From Seriola aureovittata (Eukaryota > Chordata > Actinopteri > Carangiformes > Carangidae): a DNA stretch of 64,000 bases. The stretch lies in assembly GCF_021018895.1 (NCBI RefSeq), contig NC_079372.1:21657237-21721236 (forward strand), read 5' to 3'. This document shows positions 1 to 47,313 of this stretch, one piece after another. Below the pieces are notes generated by a model. It made no database searches. It had not been told where the DNA came from and saw nothing but the letters and a program-made list of their open reading frames with translations. A program made the translations under genes and the position numbers. How positions within the stretch are numbered: position 1 is the stretch's first letter; the number at the start of each line of letters is the position of its first letter.

Positions 1-240
1 TCAGCAGTTCTTTGAGGGTTGGGGGTTTCTACTGGATTCAGATCTGGAGACTGGGAGGTCACTGAAGTTCACTGAACTCACTGTTGTGTTCATGAAACCA
101 GCTGGAGACGACTTTTGCTTCGTGACATGGAGCATTATCATGATGGAAGTAGCCATTAGAAGATGGTTAACTGTGGCCATGAAGTCATGCACATGGTCAG
201 CAACAATACTCGGATGTGGCATTCAATCAATGATTGATTG
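1..240. repeat. Dispersed teleost repeat fragment
   Basis: This stretch reads like a fragment of a dispersed repeat that I recognise from teleost genomes (the part around 'gaagtagccattagaagatgg' and 'gtcagcaacaatactc'). I cannot assign it to a named family. The minus strand stays open for 73 codons here, but the reading has no domain I recognise. Recognition is from memory of the sequence style only. Confidence 0.4.
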
Positions 241-1180
241 GTATTAAGAACGACTTGGCCACTAATTGGGCAAAACTCATTTTCTTAGAAGATTTCGCGT
301 ATTTACAGATTAGGTGTTTGAAAGGAGAGAGGACGTTTCTGTGTTTATTCGTGGAAATAATAAAACAGATTAATGCTCATCTACAAAGAAGGTATGTCTA
401 ATTTTTTTGCGGGTGCCTCTGGGAGATGGTGTGGAACAGTTAAAGATGAGAGGAGGGAACGATAAAATCAGCAACAAAGCTTTTCATCAAGATGTGTGTG
501 TCTGAGTGTGTGTGTGTGTGTATGTGCGCGGCTGCATGGACAGACAAGTCTGTGGTCCATCTCCCTGCAGTGTAGAGGATATCTATTAATAAGTTCATCT
601 GATTCATCTATAAATATATTTCTCCTCTTTCTCCTTACACTGGCTCGCTGCATAACAAGCTTTGACAGTAGCCAGTTGGGTATAGCCATGTGTGTGGATG
701 GCGGGATGTGGGCGTGGAGGGCTGGTGTGTATATATGTGTGTGTTGGCGGAAGGGGGGGGGGGGCTGCGTTGGACGTAGGAGTCTTTGTTCTTCGGCACT
801 AGGGTGTGCTAGCTTTTAGCACAGCGGACAGCGCCTCAGGCTTCTGTTTTGTTTGATTGCACAGAGCAGAGGAGGAAGGTTCTGCTGCTTCTAACCACAT
901 CAGTCGACACTGGGTTTATTTCCCCCCCAGTCCCAGGAGCTGTGGACCAGCCAAGTGCTTCCCACAGGGGGGGACCCCATCCTCCAATGCTCTTCCAGAG
1001 GGCTCCCCTGCGTCCCAAGGTATTGGCTAGTAAATGCTGTGTTTTTTGCGCGTGAGTGCAGCAAGTTTTTCCACATACAGACGACGTGCCCCAGACGACC
1101 ATCCCCAGAACCACACACTGAATGTTTAAAACAGCAAATGGAAAAGTTTTGGATACATGTTGAATCACAAGAAGGGCCCC
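241..1180. other. Upstream intergenic DNA, no gene seen
   Basis: No supported gene. It holds a short TG-rich tract near 490-530, a G run near 751-763 and several short open frames on both strands that overlap one another without coding character. Confidence 0.5.
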
Positions 1181-1465
1181 TCTTCACATTTCAGATGTCA
1201 GACATACATACTGTACCCTCTAACTCTCGCTCAAACTTTTTCACATCAAGGACCCCTGAACTGACACAAATTAGACCATGGACCCCCATCTGATAAGATT
1301 TTTCCTTTATTTGTTTTATTACAGAATGTGTTTGAAGCACATCACCAAAACGGTCACACATTCTCTCATTGTGTTGCTTATGGATGAAATTATAGTGAAA
1401 ATAAATGATTCCCTTTCTGTCTGGAGACCCCCGGACCCCACTTTGAGAACCACGGCTCTAAACTT
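1181..1465. mobile_element. Degenerate hAT-like non-autonomous element
   Basis: A 'ggacccctgaactgaca' type end and a 'cactttgagaaccacggctc' type end enclose about 250 bp without coding potential. Ends of this style (tttgagaaccac) are common in hAT-derived non-autonomous elements. Target-site duplications were not clear. Family assignment is inference. Confidence 0.35.
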
Positions 1466-2849
1466 TGGTTTCATTAAAATAAGTGTCTGAGCTCCAAGGA
1501 GGTCAAATTATCCAAGATCACAGAGTCTAAACAAATTAATACAAATTAATGAAGCAGTTTTTTCCCCATTAATCATCTCATGACCCCTCAGATTTATGTC
1601 GTGACCCTTTGGAGGGGACCTGACCCACAGGCTGGGAACCACTGGACTAAGCTTTATAAAGTAATTAACCTGCAGCTTACACACTGATGTGTCAGTATTA
1701 ACAACACAACCATGTAATATATAATATATCAATTACAGGGGCGATTATTCTGCAGAGTCAGTAATTTAACTTTTCTGTACTTTTGCTTAAGTATGGATTT
1801 TGAATGAGGGACTTTTACTTGTTATGTGTTTTGACATTGAAGTAAAGGTTCTGAGTTCTTCCATCACGTCTATCAGGATGACTCATTTTAATCAGTCTTC
1901 CTTGTACAGTCTTTTGCTGTAGGCTACAGTATGCAGTTGTTTCAAGACTTTTCCAATGCATTTTTTTTCTTTCATTCTATATGTAAATTCCAGTTTTGGT
2001 TGAATGTGACCAGTTTTTCGTCATCAAAATGTGAGCTGCAGGTTTTCTGTGCAGTCAAAAAACTGTAAATAAACTGTTTGTTTCCATCTGCATATAATAT
2101 AACCTCCATCTTTTCTTTTCATCTCCTTTTAACGTCTACTTCTTCTTTCAGGCTGTAGAAAACAGAGCTGCTCTCTCAGAGGACGTGTTGCAGTGCTTAG
2201 CCCACACAGCCCTATAGGGGTTAGACGTTAATGTGCAATTCACTTGAAAATATAACCTTCTGAGGAAAATTACTGTTTTATTCATGCACAAATTGTTATT
2301 ATTATTATTTTTTTTGGTGATTATTTGTTTCATATTGCATAAGGTTGTATTATTTTATGTTGGAAGATGTTTGTTGTTTTCTGGGTCTTTTGAATTAATT
2401 TTATTTAAATGTTAAAATTAAAAACTGTTGTAATTGTGTTTGGTTATGATTTGGATTTTGTTGTGAAGTCTGTGTTTCTAGAGAAAATAAAGTTTTGAAT
2501 GTTCTCTAATAGTTGATGTTTATAACCTTAATATGATATAACATGATTCAGCTCACTGTGGGCATGTTAACCCTGAACACCATTAATGTTGAATTAAATT
2601 AGCCTGTTACAAATTTGTGACATGGGCTGTCTGCAGGTTAAATGTTATAAAGGTTATAAAAGAGATGAATATTTAACAAGCAGCCATGTTTCTGATTATC
2701 TGCATGTGTTTTTACAGATCTTAATATCAACTGATGATACCCTACACAGAGAGCGTACGCCTGCGGTGTGTGGTGTCGTCATCACGCAGCCGAGTAGGTG
2801 GGGGGTGACGTGTAGAGCAGCCCTCCAGCACCCCTCCCTCGCCTGACTC
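1466..2849. other. AT-rich upstream DNA, no gene seen
   Basis: AT-rich non-coding DNA upstream of the promoter. Around 1575-1655 a 'ctgggaaccactggac' end resembles another hAT-type remnant. No exon, RNA gene or open frame with recognisable content was found. Confidence 0.4.
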
Positions 2850-2908
2850 CTCTCGCGGATGCTGCGACCAAGCTCCTGTGCGCGCGGGCTCTCTCAGCGG
2901 CTCAACCC

Positions 2909-2951
2909 CTCCTCCTCCTCCTCCTCCTCCTCCTCCTCCTCCTCCTCCTCC
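2909..2951. repeat. (CTC)n microsatellite in the promoter
   Basis: About 14 uninterrupted CTC units, homopurine/homopyrimidine, just upstream of or inside the probable first exon. Confidence 0.9.
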
Positions 2952-3152
2952 AAAGATGTCGCATGAGCTTCTCCTCTCTCCGCGGCGTTTCTTTTCTTTT
3001 TTCTTTTCTTTTTCTTTCAGCGCCCTGAACAGTTAACCGAATTCAGACAGATTAGGAGCTCGCACTGGCCGCGAGCAGCCTCCCTCGTCCAGGCGCACGG
3101 ACTGGCCCCCCTCCCCACAACGGAGGTGTTTAAACCCTCAACCCGGCGCATC

Positions 3153-3234
3153 CTCTCTCTCTCTCTCTCTAGCTCTCTCTCTCTCTCTCTCTCTCTCTCT
3201 AGCTCTCGCTCTCTGTCTCTCTCTCTCTCTCTCC
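3153..3234. repeat. (CT)n tract in the probable first exon
   Basis: Near-perfect CT dinucleotide run broken by single AG, CG and TG steps. If the first exon extends this far it would be transcribed into the 5' UTR. Confidence 0.9.
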
Positions 3235-4416
3235 TCAACCGCCGCAGAACTCCGCCGACCAACCGTCAGGTGACCGCGCGGAGCGGAATATTCATCAGCA
3301 CCGTCGTCGTCTTTCATCCCTTCACTCCTCTGGACTCCAGGCAACCGGAGCTGCCGCAGACCCGGTCCCCGCTGTATCCTCGCATCTGGTTTGGGACATT
3401 CTCCGCTTCACGCACACGCAGATTAACGGGGATTCTGTCTCCCCGCCCGCGCACTGATGCTGATGTCCTTGAGCTCGGCCTGCACGGTGAGTCGGTGAGT
3501 CCGTGCGTGCCCGCGTGCGTGACTGTTATTTACCCCGGGCACTCGAGCGCCGTTTTTATTAGGGAAGATGTGTTGCCGGCGCTGAGATTCATTAATACAT
3601 TGTAGGAGGGTTTTTAAGGGACCTGCAGATGTGAAACAGGCCTGATGTGGCATCTCTCATCACAGGCCTTACACTGTTATAATAGCCTAACAGCCCATAC
3701 AGTATGACATACAATAATACCCTGGCAAACAGCGTTATGACATTTTGAGGGAGTATGTGTGTATGCGTGTGCGCGCATGTACGTGAATGTGCTTGTGCGC
3801 GCGTGTGTAGAGCTAATGATACATATCCATCCATCCCTCCATCCATCCGTCGATCCATCCCTTCGTGTCCTGTGTCAGTTGATGAAGGACTGCAATCCAA
3901 CATTTTCACCGAGCAGCATGCGCTTTTCCTCCGCTCGCCTCTTGGTTTTCCCGGGCCCCAGTATATACCAGGCTGTAGGCTATTGTGTATCAATTGCGTT
4001 GTTTGTCGCACCTGCAGCGCTGAGCTGCGGGGGTGTCGGTTTGATCCGGTAATGATCTCTGGCCGGTCGGACCTTCACAACTCGCCCGGCGCAGGGTGGG
4101 TATGAGTTGGGCAGAGCGGGCCGGCGGTGGCCAGGCCGGTAACCTTGCGGAGGGACGTAGGGTAGGCAAGTGGCGCAACATAGGCTGCACTCTCTCTCTC
4201 TCTCCTTGCATTTTTAGCAGGCCTACAGTGTAGTCCCTCAGTTTTAATCACAACCTACTCCTGTTGCCATATATGTGCAGAGGATGAGCAGAGGGATGAA
4301 GCTTAGGCACGTCTGAAGGTGACCAGGAAAGGTCGTTTTGTGTGGGAAACACTGTTGCACGGGGCCATTCCAGCACACAAGTGCACAGTCTGGCTGACAA
4401 TTGCCAGCTGAATTAA

Positions 4417-4443
4417 GTGTGTGTGTGTGTGTTTGTGTGAGAG

Positions 4444-4520
<77 letters not shown>
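4417..4520. repeat. (GT)n microsatellite
   Basis: About 100 bp of GT dinucleotides with a short GA interruption near 4440. Confidence 0.95.
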
Positions 4521-4523
<3 letters not shown>

Positions 4524-4657
4524 GCTTTGGGTGGAGGTGGATAGCGGCTCATGTGGGAGGGACATGGGACACTGAGTGTGAGAGTGTGTGTGTCTGGACA
4601 TGTGTGTTAGTTGTAATAGAGATACACACATCAGAGTGAACATCTTTCTGTCTTTCT

Positions 4658-4661
4658 TTTT

Positions 4662-4693
<32 letters not shown>

Positions 4694-4705
4694 TCGTTCT
4701 TTCTT
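4658..4705. repeat. (TTTC)n microsatellite
   Basis: About 11 TTTC units with one TTCG variant. Confidence 0.9.
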
Positions 4706-5060
4706 TACATACCCCTCCTCCCCTCCGCTCTTGCTCTGTCAAACTTTCACCATCATCATCCTCATCAGCATCATCATCATCCAGTGGCTTTAATGAGCTC
4801 TACAGCGATGCAGATGTCTGTGCCTTGTTGGCGGCCCACCTTTAATGGCTCCAGCCACTGACTGTCGAATTCTAAGAGTGCTGTTCCCACTGGGCATTAC
4901 AGAAGTGTGTGACTGGCACAGAGCCAGCGACGACAGGCAGCAGCCCAGATACAAGGGCCCCGCCAGAGGTGACCCTTCAGTTGCCTGTCAGAAAGTAGGA
5001 CTGCAGCTGCACAGGTGGACCGCAGGCTGGTTATTGTAGGCTGGGAGATGAAATATTGAC

Positions 5061-5098
<38 letters not shown>

Positions 5099-5100
5099 CC

Positions 5101-5303
5101 TTGTACTTGTATTTTTGTGAGGACACTCTTGGACATAATGCATTCCCTAGACTCATACCCTAACCTCAGCCATAACAACTAAATGCCTAACCCTTAACTT
5201 AAAACCAAGTCGTAACCATCAAAAAGCCCTTTGAATATATGTCAATATCCTCACTCTGTAAGGTCTGTAAGTGAAACTGGTCCTCACAAAGATAGAAGTA
5301 CAA
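5101..5303. mobile_element. Short inverted-repeat element between CA tracts
   Basis: The first 24 bp (5101-5124) and the reverse complement of the last 24 bp (5280-5303) match at 22 positions, centred on 'tttgtgaggac'. CA microsatellites flank both sides. This is the structure of a small non-autonomous inverted-repeat element; I recognise this CA-flanked 'tgaggac' element as common in teleosts but cannot name it. Confidence 0.6.
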
Positions 5304-7164
5304 ATACACACGCACACACACACGCACACACACATCAGTAATGTGAACACACTCACCTAGCATGACAATTATGTGAAGAAGAAGTACTGACAGGAACATG
5401 AGTGCACACATGCTTGTGTTGTCACATGTGCTCAGGTTTGTGCATATGTAGCCTGGGTTGCCCCATCCAACACACACACACACGCACACACACACACACA
5501 CACACGTGCACACACAGTGAGAGTCACAAAGCATACGCAGCCCTGCTGGCCTAGAATCAAATCCCGTGAGGACCATCTCTCCTGTGTCTTCCCCGCTCTG
5601 TACCCCTCTCAACCTTCTTGCTGCTGCGATAAAGAGAAAATACCCTGGGGGGGAAATGAGCGGCCACTTTCTCTTTAAAAAAAAAAAAAAAATAAAAATA
5701 AAACAATCAAATTGCTCCAACTCTCTAAGGGATGCGGAGAAGCAGGGCTAACATTCAGGATAAATGGGCAGGCCGCTGAGGACTGTGGTGACCTTTTGTC
5801 TGACTCTTTTCATGTTCAAACACATTTCCAGCCAGGACACCCCCCTAACCTCACTCTCTCATTTTGAAAGCGCCGTGGTGTATGACACATTTGTGTATGT
5901 GTGTGTGTGTGCGTTTGTGTGTCATGATGGAGATCATGTCTCTGGGCATGACTGGTAGTGTCTTTGTGTGTTTACTGTACATTTGTGCTGCTTGCTAAAG
6001 TGGACCGAGTTAGGAACGCGTAACAAATCGAGTGACAAAGTCTTTTTTTTTTATTTTTTATGTAATGCAGGCTCACATGCGCACACATATGTACACATGT
6101 GCGGTGCACACATCAAAGCTCCGCAACAAGCAGAAAGACATGGTCAGAGTTAGTTGCAGTAGTTGGAGGGTTTGAGCAGAAGAGCTTTCTCTTGTGTGAG
6201 TGTTATAAAATCAGACAGAATCAGTGAGTAAGAGACAGGGCTGGGAAGAAAATGCGCGACTGGCTGAGTAAATAAATGATTGCAGTAGCAGGAAGCAGAT
6301 AGACAGGGAGAGCAACAAAATGAGGGAGTCAGGAGAGGAGGGGGGTAAAGAGGAAAAGGTAAAATGATAACAAGCAATGAGACACCACAAGACAATACAA
6401 GGCAAAGAAAAAGAGAGTAAACTCATATAGATAGAGTCGACAGATAGATACAGATTAATAGATGGAAGAGCAGGCAAATGAGAAAAAGATGGAGAGCGAG
6501 AGGAAGCTTCAAAGGCAGAGCAGGGTGACTCAGTCATAAACTAACACTCTCAGTCAGGATAGAGGCATGGCAGGGCAGGGAGGGAAAAGGGAGGGAGAAG
6601 ATGCAAGAGGCAGAGGACGCTGAGGGAGAGCGAAGAGTGGAGAGGAGGGAGGAGAAGAGGAATTAATGATGAGCTCCAGTTTTTTTTTTTTTTATGCTCG
6701 TCCTTATGTAAAATACCCTGATATTGAAATCAGAATATGTTGTGTCATGTGTGATGCTGAGAGTATTTAGTTACAGCTGGCACTAATTGCTCATGTGGGA
6801 TGAAGCTTCTTCTCAGTCAGTGTGGCTGAAGGAAGCGAGTTGCTGCTCTGCGAGGCGGTACTGAGCGGTGCTGCTATCTGTGTCAGATTTATTTTAATTA
6901 AATCAGTTCCAGAGATGGGTTGAAATGTTAATTCAGTGATTAGGAAATTGTTTTTCAGTGGATTCAACAAGAGCGGCTCGGTTTAGGAAACTTCCCGCTC
7001 TCAGGTCTCACCAGCTTCAAACAAATTGAACCAGAATCAGTCGCACCTTCGAGGCTCGTGGATGTGTCCAGGCGTGGTGTGGTGTGGTGTTTGAAGTAAT
7101 ATTACCTGAGTAAACCTAAAGGAAAATGCTGGAAATACATAGATATGCACATATATAAATACAA

Positions 7165-7335
7165 TAGCCTTTAATTTTCTTATTATCACAAAAGACCAAA
7201 ACCAACAATGAATCTATCTACTAACATGTTCTGTGTGTGTATCAAAGCCTGGTGTATCTTATTCCTTTGAGCCATCGAGCTCCATTGTTGTCTAAAAACT
7301 ATTAAAAATACATCAATGACATGTTCCTTCATTGC
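7165..7335. repeat. Dispersed repeat, copy 1 (partner near 38870)
   Basis: The segment with 'agaccaaaaccaacaatgaa', 'gtgtatcttattcctttgag' and 'ccattgttgtctaaaaact' recurs in diverged form at 38870-39005 in the same orientation. Two copies in one gene show it is a dispersed repeat. Confidence 0.6.
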
Positions 7336-7859
7336 TACGAACACACACGGTAGTTCATTTTGACTCCGTCTCACAATACCTGTGCTGCTGCTCTAAATAC
7401 TCAATGTACACCCGAATGTGTATTAATCCGCAGCTGAAAATAGTCCTCAATTAAGGCAATGTTTACTGCTGTTTGAAAAACAGCTGTTAAAAACTACAGT
7501 TGCTTAAAAAAAATTACTGAGTTTCTTTAAAAACTAAAGTATATGTTTGTGAGGTGTTTTTAAAGATTTATGTTTTCAGTAGGAGCTAATGGGCTCAGGA
7601 CTGAGAGCCAGCTGAGAGATGTACCTCCACATTGTTGGTTTTGGTCTTCATTGGCTTTATAGAATAACGTCGTCCTATAACAGATTATTGAGGCAAAGTG
7701 TTGCTGTACTGATACCCAGTAAAGTCAGTATGAGATATTCTAACTTTGTTTGTTTCTTCTGAAGACCATCATGCTCATGTTTTATTTAAAAGCAACGTTC
7801 AGAAGGTTGTTTGATTTTTGCAGCTTGTTGAAAACAGGTGTGGTGGAATGTAATGATGC

Positions 7860-8340
7860 AAACCTCAGTCTAAAGACTTTGTTTTCCATTTTCTCCATTT
7901 AAAGATGCTATAATCTGTGTTTTCATGCTAGCAATGGATGATACTAATGAAAGGTGTTGCTATCACCAACTTCCCCCTGACCCTTTTTGTGTCTTTTAAT
8001 TCAGTGTTTTGGTTTTACATTCAGCAACTTTACAGCTGTTTTCAGCTGAAAAGTTAAAAAAAATTAAAAAAAAAAAAAAACCCACATGTATGCTAGCTAC
8101 CCAAACATTGTGGAGCATTTAGCTGCTAAAGATTTTTCCTCAGGAGATGGTAGCGTTAATATAGAACTTACCTTTTTCAGTCCAAAAACACAAATGAATG
8201 CTAATGTTGCTCAGTCTCAGCTGGATATGTACATAAGCTACTGTTTGCTAACATGTTAGCCACGACCACTTGAGATTACAATGTGTGGATGTTGTTACAG
8301 TTTTTTCTGCTGCCCCCAAGTGGCCAAAAAAATCAGTTAA
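7860..8340. repeat. Dispersed repeat, copy 1 (partner near 17440)
   Basis: Contains 'ggagcatttagctgctaaag', 'cctcaggagatggt' and 'aaatgaatgctaatgttgct'. Related phrases (agctggtggagaccaaaac, gactccaaatgac) occur at 17440-17780, consistent with two diverged copies of one teleost repeat. Confidence 0.45.
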
Positions 8341-8640
8341 TGCATGAGAAAAAGTGTGTCAAGATGGGCAATGATTATACCAATAAGGTATAGTCAGATG
8401 TATCATCCTTGTACCTTGTACCGATTTCCTAACATGACTTTATACTTCAGGTCGTACTTTGGTATTATTTAGATCAAGACTGAGGAATTGATGGTGGATT
8501 TTCAGCCACTGCATCAAAGGTGCACAGCTGACTCCAGTTGTAGCCTTGTCTCTGTCTCAGAAATGATTTGATGTGATGACAGTGAGTGAGATCAATAGAA
8601 CAGAGTGGTAATGTTTTATCTCTTCCTTGCACTCTCTCAG

Positions 8641-9231
8641 GTCCTGGTGGTGCAGCAGTAGCTACCTCTGAACTGGATCCACGTACTGTCTCTGACTTAT
8701 CAGCCGCCTTTGCCTCGCTCGCCCCTCTCTCCATCCGTCCGTCATCCCTCCGTACCCGTCTGCAGAGTCCGTCAGCCCGTCCCAATGTCCATGGACTGGC
8801 CGTGACCCCGGAGGGAGGGGGACAGAAACGAAGAAAGAGCGGAGTCGCAGAGGAAACGGAGGAGAAGGAAGCTGGATTCACTCAGACGTCACGCTTCTGA
8901 AGTGCCCCTGCTCGCTGTCCTTCATCCCCCTCACCCTCCTCCTCCTCCTGTTATGGAGAATTAAAGGAGCAGTGGGAGGCTAGGCCAATATAGTGAGGAG
9001 ACAAAAACACATAACCATCATTGCCCTTAAATAAGATTAAAGAAGGGTTTAGGCGTGTCGTTATAATTACACATTTTAAAGTAAGATATTAAGGCAGAGA
9101 TTCTGACTGTTGAGCACATGAACACCCCTCCACCAACCAAACGAAAGTGGAACTGAGTTGAGGACAGACTACGGAGAGAAAGGAGGACCACAACAGAAAA
9201 AACCCTAACTGACATGTCAACAACAGCCACG
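8641..9231 (+). other. atp2b3: 5' UTR part of exon 2
   Basis: A strong acceptor ends at 8640 and no convincing acceptor lies closer to the start codon, so exon 2 is best drawn as 8641-9463 with its first 591 bases untranslated. It contains upstream ATGs, including one at 8586 in the intron-side frame and one in frame at 9214. A possible donor at 8994 (tata|gtgagg) could split this region if a later acceptor were used, so the exon's 5' limit is tentative. Confidence 0.45.
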
Positions 9232-44464
<35,233 letters not shown>

Positions 44465-44483
44465 CTGAGCTGAACGTGGGTCG

Positions 44484-44501
44484 GGGGGGGGGGGGGGGGG
44501 G
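44484..44501. repeat. Poly-G run
   Basis: About 18 consecutive G bases, 20 nt after the stop codon. Confidence 0.9.
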
Positions 44502-46453
44502 AGAGAAGGGGAACGGAGTCTTGGGTAGGGGGAGGAAAGGGGAGCGGAAGAGAGGGCTGAGGACACACACATGACATTTTCATCCGATCTCCCTGACAAC
44601 AAGCTAACAGGAGGGAGTGAAGGACGAGGGAGGTACAGGAGGGAGTGGACAATGGCCGGAGACTTCTACTCGTAACTCCCTGAGAACATTGCGACTTTTC
44701 CCTCCCTTCGCCCCTGCTCCGGCCCTCTTAGTCCGACCCCCTGACACAACAGCCGCCCACCCCTCTCCACCCTCGAACCCACCGCGCCGTCCGTCACCCT
44801 CTCCGAAGAACCCGCCCGCCTCACCCCGCCTGACCTCATGCACACTCGTCACACATACGCACAGGTCTGTTCTCGCTGCGTTGCCCTGAGCGACGGTGGG
44901 TTGAGGGAGGGAGGGAGGGGGGACGGACATCCAAATAAAACAACAAAAAAACAAAAAACAAAAAAAACAAAAAAAAACACGACATCCCTCAACGCTTCAG
45001 CAGAATAGGGCCATGTGGCTATGGGGGCTGACTCACTCTGTTTCTATTGGTGTTCATCATTAGTGTTGTCATCATTACCCACCTACCTACCTGCCATGGC
45101 ACCATTGTCACCACCACCATTATTTACCTGGCTACAATCTACAGCCACTTTAAAAACACTACTTTGCTTGCTATATAAGTAAAAGGCTTTGTTAAAGCTT
45201 TAACTAGACTTCAGTCATTTCCATCCTCTGATCCAATCATTTCTCAGCATAATGGTGCTCATTCATTTCTTTCTTTTACATTGGTTTATTTATTTTTTTC
45301 CTCCTCTCAACATTTTTACATTAAGGTTTTTTTTTTAAAAAAGAAAAAAATATATATATGTATGTTCTTTTCTTTCATTCCTCTCTCTCTTTCAGTGTGT
45401 GTGTGTGTATTGTCTTGTCTCTTCTGAAAAAAAAACTAAGAAAAACATAACAAAAACAGAAATGGCAAACAAAGATCCTGTTCATTTAAACCTAGTAAGT
45501 AGAAATGGCTGCAAAAAACGACCTATGGGGGGAAATACATATATATATGTATATGTATATATATAATTTGAATGTTTGGGAAGCGACAACACAGAACTGT
45601 TCATGTTCACCACCTTTTCTTTTTCCAGCCCAACCTGCCCGACCCTCAAATGCCACCCCATGAGTCCACATGACCAGTTATGTGTAATACTGTCCATCCT
45701 GCTCTGATATGAGACGATACAGTGTGTGCGATCTCACATTGATTTTGATGTATACATGTATACATACAGTAGCCCCATACAGCACTAACTGAATTTCCAG
45801 CCTCCTGCCATGTTGATGAAATGATGAGTAAGTATGGGTAACATCTGTGGAAATCATCTGGGGCCACGCCCACGGGTGGCGTCCTCTTCCAGTCTCTTTG
45901 TTTCTGTTTCCTGTTCCATCACCTTCTCTCTTGCTGTTCCTCCATTCTGTTGTGTGCTACGCTCACTTTGTCTCATCTTGTCCCTTGCGGTCTTTTCGTC
46001 GCTGGGTGTGCGTGTGTATGTGCGGCAGCTTTTCTTGGAAAAAAAAGCTGAATGCTTGTGAAGCATTAACCCTTTAAATGCCATCAAACACACAATGCAC
46101 AGGCGATGGCCCTTTAAGACTAACATGCACTCACTTCAATCCCCGCTCCTGCTCATGTGCCGTTGGGTCATCTTCATCGTGTACCAGTGCCCTCTGCACG
46201 AGTATGGTGGACAAAGAGATTATTTCATTTGGTCTGTCTCATTTTTACTGACAAAAAAAAAAGAAAAGAAAAGAAAAATCAACCACTCAAGTGATCAGGC
46301 CCATGTCTAAATGTCAGTGTTCAGTTTTAGCTTTAGGCCCAGAGCCCACTCAGCTCTATCAGGTACGAGCATGAAAGCTTATGTGTCATGTGTGTGTGTC
46401 CTGTACTGTGCGTTCCCCACCATCATGATGTACAATATGTTCATTGAGATACC

Positions 46454-47313
46454 TTAAAGGAACAGTTCGACATTTTGGAAAATTAGCTTATTTTCTTTTT
46501 TCACTGAGAGTTAGATGAAAAGATTGACACCACTCTCATGTCTGTGTGCTAAATATTTGTTTTTTCAATTGGTTGATCATCCAACCATTTTATCCTGTTT
46601 ATCCAGGTCCAGGTCACATTTATTAAAGGTCCCATTTATTTTTACACTTTTCCAGTGTTTTCAGTGTTACATTTTATGACTGAGAGTGGGGACTGCTTTG
46701 TTGTGAAATCACGAAGTAACAGAAGTCCTGACGGCTCGTTTTAAGGCTCAGTTTCTGAATACGGGCTGTGTGCATTTCTCTGTGCACTGAGCGCTTTGAC
46801 ACTTTCACAGTATTAATATAGAACCTAGACCTGCTTTATAATAAAAGAAGACATCTCACTTTATACAATATGGAACCTTTAAACTAGTTTTTTATCGTTG
46901 GAAATTATTTTTTACACAGCTGGGAAGTAACATCTGGTCAATATGACAATGAAACAGGTATTTAAGTGTGCTTTTAAGAAGTTCTTAAAAAATTATGGTC
47001 GCAGTCAACTCTGCAGAAACCTTACAAAAACGAAGTTGAAGGAAAATTTCATAGTCTGGTGAATAACCCCCCTGTAAAAGTGTAGTTTTACCCTTTGGCT
47101 TTGAACAAATGAGAAATGTGCTAATGATTTTGATACTTGTGAACAAAGCCAGGCTAGCTGTGTCCCATCCTTATGCTAAGCTAAGCTAACAAGCTGCCAG
47201 CTTCAGCTTCACACTGACGGGACAGACTTTAGAGTGGTATCAATATTTTCATCTAACTCTTGGCAAGAAAGTTGGTTAAGTGTATTTCCCAAAATGTTGA
47301 ACCACTGCTTTAA
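46454..47313. mobile_element. Long-terminal-inverted-repeat element with a nested insertion
   Basis: Left end 'ttaaaggaacagttcgacat' and right end (reverse complement ttaaagcagtggttcaacat) match through roughly 80 bp, including 'gagttagatgaaaa' and 'ccactct'. Between the arms, 46622-46883 is a copy of the GGTCCCATATT element. The family recurs at 16620, 21797, 25600, 33590 and 42895. No transposase is encoded. Confidence 0.7.
46622..46883 (+). mobile_element. GGTCCCATATT inverted-repeat element, copy D (nested)
   Basis: Begins 'ttaaaggtcccat', ends 'tatggaacctttaaa' and shares 'ggctcagtttctgaatacgg', 'tttcacagtattaatataga' and 'acctagacctgcttta' with copy C. Shorter than copy C by an internal deletion. 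Lies inside the element at 46454-47313. Confidence 0.7.

Larger units (their letters stand above)
2850..3486 (+). promoter_or_regulatory. atp2b3: GC/CT-rich promoter region with probable 5' non-coding exon 1
   Basis: The local composition switches from AT-rich to GC-rich with many CpGs, a (CTC)n tract at 2909-2951 and a (CT)n tract at 3153-3234. At 3486/3487 there is a good splice donor (cacg|gtgagt) with no upstream start that would give a PMCA reading frame, so this looks like the promoter plus a non-coding first exon. No TATA box is evident. The transcription start cannot be fixed from sequence. PMCA genes usually have non-coding 5' exons in CpG-rich promoters; that this one belongs to the gene starting at 9232 is inferred from strand and spacing. 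Confidence 0.5.
3487..8640 (+). other. Probable intron 1 (5.15 kb), non-coding
   Basis: Bounded by the donor at 3487 (gtgagt) and a strong acceptor ending at 8640 (pyrimidine-rich tract, ctctcag). It contains microsatellites (GT 4417-4520, TTTC 4658-4705, CA 5067-5096 and 5470-5506), an inverted-repeat element at 5101-5303, a purine-rich stretch at 6230-6660, and dispersed repeats near 7165-7335 and 7860-8340. No coding exon was recognised. Confidence 0.5.

Noticed and set aside
3017..3605. Arg/Glu- or Ser/Leu-repeat proteins near the promoter
   Set aside because: Produced by reading the (CT)n microsatellite in several frames.
8474..8900. Overlapping open frames of 135 (minus) and 104 (plus) codons
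   Set aside because: They are antiparallel readings of the GC-richer probable 5' UTR of exon 2, with no recognisable domain and no splice support.
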